A stretch of 64,000 nt of DNA. It comes from Orbilia blumenaviensis (Eukaryota > Ascomycota > Orbiliomycetes > Orbiliales > Orbiliaceae). Each line of letters starts with the position of its first letter. Position 1 is the stretch's first letter. Both the position numbers and the translations under genes were made by a program. The notes under the pieces were generated by a model. It saw nothing but the letters and a program-made list of their open reading frames with translations, had not been told where the DNA came from and made no database searches. The stretch is taken from positions 1,364,001 to 1,428,000 of the forward strand of contig JAVHNS010000009.1 of assembly GCA_036872755.1 (NCBI GenBank), in the 5' to 3' direction. Of the stretch, positions 47,036-56,435 are shown one piece after another.

Positions 47036-48694
47036 ATGCTATCCCACGCAGCCATTCTTTTGGGCTTCGGCCTGGTACTTCAAACGAGTGCGTTTGGGAT
47101 TCAGTTCACCAGTCCCACAACTTGTGTATGCTTGCGAATCTCCTCAATTCCCCTGAATTACATTGGCGACTGAAGTCTGACCATGCCATCACAATTAGTG
47201 TTCGTTGTTAGGCACAGAGTTCAATGGGGAGTCAAAGGTCTTCTCGGTCACATCTACTGAATACGGCTCGTTAAACACATATTGGAGTAGGTCCCACATA
47301 ACCAGTCCAACCACCACGCTGGTTCTCCATTTCCTAACATAGACTTTACCCTTGAATTAGCGCCGGCCGCTCAGCAGACCCCTACTTGCATTTTTACGCC
47401 AGCCGATACACAAGACGTCTCCCGGGCAGTGAAACTATTCACTCGCAAGAACTGCCAGTTCGCCATCCGAAGCGGTGGCCATAGTTATAATCCTGGCTGG
47501 GCAGGTATCGTCAATGGCGTTCTGATCTCGCTAAGCGACATTGACGATGTCACTTATGACTCGGGGACTGGGCTTGCAAGTGTTGGAGCTGGTAGCCGAT
47601 GGACTAACGTCTACGAAGCACTTCTTCCGTATAACGTCACCGTCTTAGGGGGACGAAATTCCAACCTCGGAGTCGGTGGGTATCTCACCGGAGGCGGTAT
47701 CAGCTTCTACGCCAACGAAAGAGGGTGGGCGGCAGATAATATCCATAGTGTCGAAATTGTTCTCGCGGGTGGGAAGGTTATCACCGCCAGCAGAACACAG
47801 CATTCTGAACTTTTCCGTTGCATCAAGGGCGGTTCGAACAACTACGGTGTCATTACAAAGTTCGTTTTAGAAACTATAGATGCCAGCAATCCATTCAATG
47901 GATTTGCAGTTGATTTCCCACCCACGTCAACCGATAGTTTACTCGCTGGGGCATACAACTATTGTACTGGCGGGTCAGATGCAGACCCTAAGAGCCACAT
48001 CATATTCGCGGCCGCAATCACTGGAAATCTCCCATATAGAGACGTCCTCCTCATGTCATATAACGGTGTTTTCGACACAGCTAGCTCATCGCCGGCCATC
48101 CGGCCATTCTTTGATGGCACAATCCCCGGTCCAACCGTTAGGTACTTCGCAAGTAACGGTACCATCAAGCAGGCTACTGACAGGTTGAGTGTCATCCAGG
48201 CCCCAGGCACCAGATACACCATGGGAACACTGTCAATCTATGCCGATCTCGAGTTATTCAAAACACTCCGGAGTATCTGGCAGGAAGAGACTACTTCAAC
48301 ACTGAGGGCCAAGTCAGGATTTATGACTGAATTTGCTTTCCAGCCAGTTGGATCGAAGTGGTTGGCATCTAGTGCAGCTAGAGGGGGGAATTCTATGGGC
48401 ATCACACGTCCGTTCGTTGTTGTGTGGGTACAGCCACGCTGGGACTTGGCTGTTGATGACGCTGAAATGGTCGCATATACGGATAGAGTCATTAGCAGGT
48501 GTGAACAGGCTGCTAAAACGGCTAACAAGTTCTCGAAGTTCAAGTATCTCAACTACGGTGGTCGTAATCAGGAGATTATCACTCACTATGGAGCACCAAG
48601 TGTCTTGAGGATGCAAATTAACAAGCTTCGTTATGATCCACTCAACGTGTTTGGAAGGCTGGTGCCTGGTGGATTTAAGATCCCAGGATTTTAG
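47036..48694 (+). CDS. Secreted FAD-linked oxidoreductase (BBE-like)
   Basis: Three exons: 47036-47123, 47212-47286, 47361-48694; 498 aa, normal for the family. The signal peptide is MLSHAAILLGFGLVLQTSAFG. Splicing brings together SLNTYW and the Pro/Gln-rich stretch before TCIFTPADTQDVSRAV, as is usual in this family. The FAD_binding_4 domain has SGGHSYNPG, where His95 is the expected 8-alpha-histidyl flavin link. GVGGYLTGGGISFYANERGW and GGSNNYGVITKFVLET follow. At the site where bicovalent BBE enzymes have a second Cys before the VGxGG segment, this protein has Asn/Leu (GRNSNLGVGG), so it is probably monocovalent. The C-terminus shows the BBE end (YLNYGG, then RYDPLNVF). Substrates in fungi include sugars and secondary metabolites; none can be assigned here. 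The exon 1 donor (GTGTAT) is less certain. Confidence 0.88.
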
Positions 48695-51206
48695 GTGATT
48701 GAAACATCTCGAGGTTACTATATTTAGTAAGAGAGGGTACTAGCGAGCGAGAAAATTGATTTCTGGAAAAAGCCCGGCCGCCGGCAGAGCTACTATCCAT
48801 ATTTATAGTTGTTAATATAATGGAATGTCAGATCAATTAATCTAAATATCTTTCAATTTGTATTGCAATTTTTACAATCTTCACAGGTATTCGCTAGGCA
48901 AGATCCGGTGAATTTTGGTGCCAAAAATTCCGCCCCGGTCTTGGCCTTTCTTGTCTTTAAGGCATCCTGTATACTATAGTAAAGATTTATTCACTGCTAT
49001 GATAGATGGATATAACCGACATATTATACCCTTTAATAATTTTTGGTCTGGATGCCTTTGTAATCCGTAGTCTCGGAATAATTAATAATTCGCTAATCGC
49101 TGGGCGCGAGACTGCACGGCTGGCGTCGTGTCTAATCGCAATTAACTAGAACCAAAATGCAACAGAAACATCGTGTTGTGACCGTGGATAATTGTGCAGC
49201 ATTAAGGACTACTATTGCATCGATTGCCAGAGCTATGGTCAATGCAACATGTGGATAGTTTCAAACGGAGTACCCGTAAAAAGTACCCTCCGCCCCCCAG
49301 GAACATATATATATGAGTACCTAGGCGTCAAAATGAGGTCACAACTCCTAAGCCGTTAGTTCTGGCGCGGGATCCAGTCGCAAGTCTAGGCCTCTCGAGC
49401 GCCCCCCTGTTCACGTTGAGTTTGGTACGACAGTCGGAGTATCTAAACAACTTGGTTAATGGATGCCAACTCGCTTTTGTAGTTCGATAATTCCAGGTCC
49501 TTTAATATGCTAAAAAAGATTTCGAAGTTATACTCCAACTTGGTCTCAACCTTGGCCTGTCCACACTCTGGAACTTCAACTACAATACAGTAGGCCAGAC
49601 CAGCCGTTAAGCTAATTAAGACCAAGGCCTAAGCTATGAGATATCCAGCGTACTTGAAGGACTCCAAAGACCTTTGTTCTCCTAGTTAGTTTTCTTCCAA
49701 CATCAATACTTCAGGCATCGCTCTGTTACATGATTATATTCTGTAGTTTGTGATTTTCTTTAAAGGGTGCGGTATATATATGGTGGAGAGTCAACTAACA
49801 ATACCCTGCCGAATCTAGTAGCATACGAGTGTCGTGAGGCAATCTTTGAAGGCAGCGATGCATATTACCTTACCGATATATATGTACAAGGTTGGTCTAC
49901 TGGCGACCGGGACCATCTTTCACGCCGGTTGAAAAGACACCCCGCGAGCTCCGGGAACCCCATGATACTCGATTGTGTTCGAATTTTCTAGAGCCTCGAA
50001 CAAAGGATCAGGTTTCGATTAAAAAACCATCATTTTCCGCAATATCGTATTTGGTTGTTGACGTTGCGCTATCTTATATATTTCGGTAGGTTTCTACTTC
50101 TGTTATGCGCGCAACGGACAATTGCGGTTGATTAGGTGATTACATGATATAGGCATAGTCTTGGTCCCTCTGAATATACAAATCTACTTCAAAATTTATT
50201 TTAAGTACCTAAGTAACTACCAGGTATCGGCCTACCGATATGGAGGTTTCTGTTTCGAGTGACCTAGACCATATGTACCGCGGCCCAGTGCGTGCCTGTC
50301 AATATCTGACTAAGCTACCCTGGCCCTGGTGGGCGGCCGAAGTTTAGGGTCGTACCTCGTACGTTAACTAGTGGCAGTTCGGTACAACAGTATCCTGACG
50401 AGTTCTCGTTACCAGTTTTCTCTTCGCGCGACGCTACAAAGACTCAGCTCAGGCACTTTTCTTGATATAACTGCCAGTTGCTGGCTTGCGGCCGGTTTTG
50501 GTTACGTGTACGTACCATGGTTAGGTACTCAAAACTGCACCGAAATTTGACCCGTTAATTACAGCCCCCACCCTTCGTCCGAGATCGCGCCTTGTAATGT
50601 GAGCTAGCCTAGCTAGCATCTTCATGGGTATGCCTTCGAGCGGAAGTAGCGAGCAATTTCGACACCGGGCAGCGAGCAAACGGGATTATGTTGGCTCCGA
50701 CTGGCCGTCAGCTGGCCTGTCTTTACCCGTAGCCGCATTTGATGCGGTGTGGCCGCCCAGCTTCCATGCATTCGCAGGCTGCAGACCAACGTCACATTTC
50801 GCTGCTAAGGAGCTGCTAAGAAAACACCTTGAAACGGTGGAAATTACTGTGCAGCCCGGCTGATTCTCTAGGTTCCAGCCTGTCATCTGGACCCTAATTC
50901 TCTGTTTTAAACACATCATCGCTGGCTGGTCTGCTCTGTTATCGATATCAACAGCCTTCCGTCGGTACGCCATCCGAGTTAATCGAATCCCCGTTTGCAT
51001 ATTTGCATTTCAGGGTCAGCGTGCGATTACGTCGTCCACAACACTTCCTCTGCTTGTTCGCAGCCTAACCTAAAAACACCACCGCTCCTCGCTGCCACCC
51101 TCACTTCGGTGCAAGTCCCACAACCACCCCTCCACGCCCTCCCATCGCGTATTCGAGATTCTCACCCCCGAGAGTTCCTTTTCGTGCGGTTTCGCACTAT
51201 TTAACG
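48695..51206. other. Gene-poor intergenic region
   Basis: About 2.5 kb without a supported gene. AT-rich up to about 50200, then more GC-rich. The last 200 bases carry C-rich stretches typical of a housekeeping promoter, ahead of the CDP-DAG synthase gene. Short open frames show no motifs. Confidence 0.45.
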
Positions 51207-52919
51207 ATGTCGACGAGGAATCGCAGAGGTGTCAAGTTCACCTCCCTGAAACCGACCGCTAATGGTTCAGGGACCGGCAACATCCGAAGAGAAAGCACTC
51301 CATCCGACCCATCCGATCCAAATTCGCCTTTGGTAGACCTTGATGAGAATGATCCTGCCTACCAAGACTGGGTGGATGGCGACAAAGACTCTGTTGCTGC
51401 TCCGAGTGTTGTATGTCGATGTCTACCTACCTCAAAGATTACCCCTGCTTGCTGCTCCAGAGTTTTTTTTTTTATTACCCCAGGTTACTGATATCATATC
51501 TTCAAATCTTCGCTTAGCCACCCGCAGCTACTGCTGAATACGAAAAGAAAAAGCAGAATTTTGTAGTACGGACAATATGGACGCTTGTCATGATCGCCTT
51601 CTTTTTCATCCTGCTGTTCAGTGGGCATCTATACCTCATCGCTGTCGTTACTGCCGTCCAAATCATCACCTTCAAAGAGGTCATCGCATTATCAAGTGTG
51701 CCAGCCAAGGAAAAGAATATGCACTTCACAAAGGCCTTGAACTGGTACTTTTTAGTGACAACGATATACTATCTCTACGGTGAAAGTGTTCTCTACTACT
51801 TCAAGCATATTGTTCTGGTCGATGCCTTCCTCCTACCGATGGCGAGCCACCACAGATTCATCAGTTTTATGCTCTACATGTTAGGTATGCATGTGATAGT
51901 ATGCGTGACCCCCACCAGCTGTATATGCTAAGTACGGTTTCGTTGCAGGTTTCGTATTCTTTGTCGGATCCCTCCGTCGCGGACACTATCGTTTCCAGTT
52001 CACCCAGTTTGCATGGACCCACATGGCACTCTACCTTGTAGTCGTTCAGGCCCACTTCACTATCAACAACATCTTCGAGGGTCTCATCTGGTTTTTCCTG
52101 CCGACTTCTATGATTATTACAAACGATATCTGGGCATACATCTGTGGTATATCATTTGGCAGGACACAGCTGATCAAGCTTTCACCCAAGAAGACGGTAG
52201 AAGGGTTTGTTGGAGCATGGATTTGCACTATGTTCTATGGCCTCGCTGCTACCCGTCTCTTGGTGCCGTACAAATATTTCATCTGTCCGGTCAGGGTATG
52301 TCATGCTGATATCTCAGGTTTTCTCTATTACACCACTGACGGTATCTGTTGTAGAATCTCGGGGCCAATATTTGGACTGGACTCGAATGTACCCCAAATC
52401 CCGTTTTCACCCCACACACTTATACCTTGCCGCTCCCGCTCCAGCCAATCCTCGGTGATACTTTTACTGGCGCCCCAATCTATTTCCATGTCCTCCTAAT
52501 GGCTACATTCGCTTCCCTTATCGCTCCATTCGGTGGTTTCTTCGCAAGTGGCCTAAAGCGGACCTTCAAGATCAAGGACTTTGGTGACACTATTCCCGGG
52601 CATGGTGGAATCACGGATCGTATGGACTGTCAATTTATCATGGGATTTTTCAGCAATCTGTACTACCAGAGTTTTATTGCGACAAACAAGGCGGTCACTG
52701 TTGGAGGTATATTGCAAAGCGTTATCGGTAATCTTAGCCCCCAGGAGCAAGTTGAGGTTGTTCTCGGTCTGCAGAAATACCTAGCTGGGCAAGGACTCGT
52801 CGGCCAAGAGGTATGATCTCCCACAAATGTCAGAATTACCTCTATTCTGTTCATGCTAAACATCGATCTCTATCTTACAGGTTGTACAATGCTGGACCGA
52901 CGCGCTAAAGAGCCAGTGA
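51207..52919 (+). CDS. CDS1: CDP-diacylglycerol synthase (phosphatidate cytidylyltransferase)
   Basis: Five exons: 51207-51410, 51518-51884, 51949-52295, 52355-52810, 52881-52919; 470 aa, close to the yeast Cds1 length. Makes CDP-diacylglycerol from phosphatidate and CTP in the endoplasmic reticulum, feeding phosphatidylinositol, phosphatidylserine and cardiolipin synthesis. The disordered N-terminus (Ser/Pro/Asp) is followed by a series of membrane helices and the full family signature SGLKRTFKIKDFGD, then PGHGGITDRMD. LSPKKTVEGFVGAW and the fungal C-terminal segment (NLSPQEQVEVVLGLQKYL) are also seen. The last exon adds only twelve residues (VVQCWTDALKSQ). All introns have GTATG donors. A stem-loop lies in the presumed 3' UTR. 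Confidence 0.96.
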
Positions 52920-53130
52920 GCTCTTCATCCCGTCTTTCCCTTCACCGAAAACAGTTTGAGTTCCGCGAGAAAGGCTACTATACCGCCCTTTCACGCGTTC
53001 CTATGCACCTTGGGGCTTTAACGAACTTTACGACATATTCTTGAGTTCTTATGAAAAAACCAAACCGTTCGGGATACTCATTATTAATACGGTATTACAT
53101 TGATGAAAAAATTCGTTGTGGTTTTGCGAC

Positions 53131-53170
53131 CGCCCGGGCGATAACATGACGAAAAGTTATCGTCCGGGTG
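53131..53170 (+). other. Stem-loop in presumed 3' UTR of the CDP-DAG synthase gene
   Basis: CCCGGGCGATAAC (53133-53145) and GTTATCGTCCGGG (53156-53168) pair as RNA with one G-U wobble around a 10-base loop. Two more pairs (53131-53132 with 53169-53170, one G-U) extend the stem to 15 bp. It begins 212 bases after the stop codon at 52917-52919. It may be an mRNA-stability or 3'-end element; fungal pol II genes do not use hairpin terminators, so the function is open. Confidence 0.55.
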
Positions 53171-53558
53171 ATGTTTGGGACGGGTTGGGAATAAATAGAG
53201 AGGCACAGATAAGATGCGGTGTCTAGGGTATAGAAAAGTTTGTAGCGGGATCAATCAAGGGTAGTGTACATTGAACTATGAACGGGCTTTCCTTCTTTTC
53301 TTTCGTTTTTTTTTTTTTGCTCCTTTTCCCATTTTCTTAAGTTCCCTTTTTCTTCTAACGTTGTCCTCTTCAAATATTATATTTTTTGCTATAAAGACAG
53401 ACCTAATGACCTTGCATTCGAACTTACACTCACTTTTTCAGTTCGCCGTTATAATTTGAATAGATCGTAGTAGTTAGCCTGGGGGATCTGTGTACAGCTT
53501 CCCAAATAGCCTAAAAGCGAGATATAGGGGTTTCTCACAATTGAAAGAACAGCACTGA

Positions 53559-53578
53559 CTACCTACCTAGGTAGGTAG
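53559..53578. repeat. 20-bp perfect palindrome containing TACCTAGGTA
   Basis: The sequence CTACCTACCTAGGTAGGTAG equals its own reverse complement. Its centre, TACCTAGGTA, recurs at 4555-4564, 41841-41850 and 46049-46058, all in intergenic DNA. It could be a binding site for a dimeric factor or a base-composition habit of this genome. Confidence 0.6.
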
Positions 53579-54575
53579 CTAGTTCGCTGCAAAAAAAAAC
53601 AGCTCTTGGAAACTGGTGTCTTTTTCTAACATCTGAAGTGCCGAATTGTTGGGTTGTTGAGCTTTCTAGTTTGCTAAAAATGGCAAACATATATTTCGTC
53701 ATGTGGGGGTGCACGAGCAGAATGCAGCATTTCTCAACACATAGGAAATGGCCCTGCTGCTCTCATCGCCAGAGCCCCCGTAGTAACTACTGTCTCTTCT
53801 TAACAGGCTGTCGACAATTGCAGGTGTTTTTGGATAGTAAGGTCGGCGGTCAGATCAAGGTTTTTAAAAATGACGGAAGTTGCTTGCCTAGGAATACTTA
53901 GTCTATGCACTACTACCTCGCCATCCTGAATTAGCCATCAAGCTCAAGTGGCTGGAGGGAGTGGCCAGATTACAACAGCTCCAACGCACAATCAATATCA
54001 GTCCTCACCTCAGGGCTTATATATGCCTTGAGGCGATATTAACACAAAATCCTATAATTATTTGTAGATTTAATCTATAACAAACGCATACCCCCCATAA
54101 AAATCAATATTATAAACCAGAAGCTTTCGTAAAATCCTATTTTTGAACACTGCCATATATGCACATTTCATACCAGGCATGTGTCTTGCGCCACACACCG
54201 CGGGTAGTTATAATATGTGGCGCAAAAACCAACCCTTGAACAAGCATACCCCTTTCCCAATCTGTGAAAACTAGACTTATTCGGGATAGAGTTTCGTGGT
54301 TTCTTGACGTCAACTGTAGGACTACAGACACAAAAACCCCGATATATTATTCTTAAAATTAACGGCAGTCGGGATATAATCTTGGCTACATGGCTTCCTA
54401 TTTTGCTCCGAGTTAACTAGCTCATCTGGGGATGGTACTCGTCTCAGCTCCCTTAATTCGAGCTGTTAGCTATAACGTTGACGCTGTTTTTTTCCATCTT
54501 ATCGACGGATCCACATTATACAATACTTATATTTATATTGCGGGAATCAATCAATATAGGGGAGTTATTTAGTAT

Positions 54576-55717
54576 CTACTGTGTCCCAACAAAACGGGAT
54601 CGAAGGGTTAGGTAGATAGATCGTCTACCCCTATTATAATTAGCTATCGATGTATCGGTACAAAGATACAACAGCTGGATAAATAAATACATACCCAGGT
54701 AAGTAAGCGTTCCAGCATCAATCTCGCCCCTAACAACCATCTCAACGCTATCATCATCATCATCACCACCAGGTCCAAGGTAATATATCATCTCCTTCGC
54801 CGCCGCCGCCGCATTCGCAGCAGCATACCTTTGCCATCCATCATTTTTATGAGAATCCGCGTAGTCAAAAACCCCCTGATGACAATACATGACAGTTCGG
54901 TCGCTATACCCGCGGCTTCCATTTCGAAACAGAGGATTTTGTTATTACCGAGGTCTCTATTGGCTTCGGAACGTTTTCTTGCGCTTTTTATCTCCCGATC
55001 GCCGGAGGCGATGGGGCCGTAATGGATCATTGGATCTTCTCCGGGTTCTCTGGGGGGTCTGGAGATGATCCTTGCGGGATCACAGGTCTTGCAGGTATGT
55101 TCGTTAAGCTCGGGATGGGGGTATTCATGATCGTATAAAACATCCGGACAAGATTTTTCAGACGGACGGTTATAAATCCTTCTTAACCTTGGGTATCTCT
55201 GTACCATCGCCGAAACATACTCATTTACTTTATTATCCTGAACCAAATGGTCGGAACTCATCATATTCGCTGCATTTCTTAAAATAGTAGGCGGTGGTAC
55301 CAAAAACCCTTTCAGCTTAAACCCATCCTCTGTATCCCTCCCCAGATCATACTGAACTACACCCCCATGCCCGTCCTCAGGCATACTAATAACCACATCA
55401 CCAAGACGTATATCATATCCATCACCCGGCACTCCTCCACCTATACCGATCAGAAATCGGTATTTAATATTATTAAATGTGCGGTGTAAATGTATGGCTG
55501 CAACAGCGGCGGCTCCTTTGCCTTGGATGCCGGGTAGGCAGGTTAGGACGATATTGTGACCGTTGAGTTCACCGAGGATGTATAGATTTGAGTCGCCTTG
55601 TTGGACGGGTAGGCGGGCGTGTTCGCGGTCGAGCATGTAACGAAAGGCGCTCATTTCGAATTCTAGGGCGCTGATGATGGCGATTGTGTAGTCTTGGGGG
55701 TGTTTTCGGGTTGTCAT
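54576..55717 (-). CDS. Nucleoside phosphorylase-like protein, frameshifted
   Basis: Minus strand, ATG at 55715-55717. The frame opens with YTIAIISALEFEMSAFRYML, then NIVLTCLPGIQGKGAAA, FLIGIGGGVPG, DIRLGDVVIS and CFEMEAAGI, the hallmarks of the PNP/UDP-phosphorylase (MTA/SAH nucleosidase-like) fold. In fungi this fold is often the N-terminal domain of NLR proteins. Near 54885 the conserved end (VIRG-x-x-DYADSHKNDGWQRYAA) is split: VIRG is in the first frame, and VFDYADSHKND in the next one. Five G followed by five T lie at the break, and one more G would restore the frame. The second frame runs to 54576 with a Gly/Asp-rich tail. This is either a pseudogenising one-base deletion or an assembly error. 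A tract of 21 A directly precedes the ATG on the coding strand. The gene lies head-to-head with the NLR gene at 56436. Confidence 0.75.
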
Positions 55718-56435
55718 CTTTTTTTTTTTTTTTTTTTTTGGTTTTTTGGGGCTGGAATTTGTTTGTGATTTCGTATATATTTTTTTATATTTATAGTTAT
55801 ATGAGAGTAATCTCGAAACTGAGGTTTTAAGTCAAGAGATATATATATTCGATGAGGTGCGGGGTGAAATTGATATGCAAGTGTTCTGAAATTTGATAGC
55901 CTTGCGCTTGTGTGTTTTGTTGTTCTTGCATCTGAAAAGTGTCGTATGGTCTGCAAAATAGAGGTGTATCCTCAAATTATCAAGCTTCTTTAAGAAAATA
56001 GATACCTAGCGAGATATATATATATATGCGCCGTTAATGGGTCGTGGTCCTCGCGCGTAGCTCGTGAGAATCATTGGTCTAATTGGGCTAGCGATATCAA
56101 TCCAGCGAATCATTTGCATTGCCAAATTGGCCATGCATAAGGCTGCGTTTTTTTTGACAATGACGGAGTCTTAATCTTAGATATTCAGTTGCCAAGCGTG
56201 GCTAACCCAGGGAATTTAAAAACCCCACCCTGGCCTGGATTCAGCTGAGAGGGAGTTAGGCGCTCAGCTAATCCTTCTTATCGTCGGCAATATATCTGCT
56301 AAGTTAGCTTGGTGGAATATTTAGTACTCGCAACCTTGTTTACTGAGGCACTGATGTATATGCTTCCCTAAAAGCATCCCGGTGTCATATATGAACTAGA
56401 AAAACTCAAAACTTAGCCGACCTCCGATCGGGAAC
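55718..56435. promoter_or_regulatory. Divergent promoter between PNP-like and NLR genes
   Basis: A 718-bp stretch between the two start codons, AT-rich, with a TA-repeat near 56014-56028 and the T21 tract at its left edge. No gene inside. Since both flanking genes are transcribed away from it, shared regulation is possible but not shown. Confidence 0.45.
55719..55739 (-). repeat. A21 tract (coding strand) next to the PNP-like start codon
   Basis: Twenty-one T on the plus strand, read as A on the coding strand, ending one base before the ATG of the PNP-like gene. If it is within the mRNA it would give a poly(A) leader; otherwise it is a nucleosome-excluding promoter tract. Confidence 0.7.

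Larger units (their letters stand above)
52920..54575. other. Convergent intergenic region with stem-loop and palindrome
   Basis: About 1.65 kb between the 3' ends of CDP-DAG synthase and the minus-strand PNP-like gene. It holds a strong stem-loop (53131-53170) and a 20-bp palindrome (53559-53578), listed separately. A T-rich pyrimidine stretch lies at 53280-53400. No coding signal seen. Confidence 0.5.
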
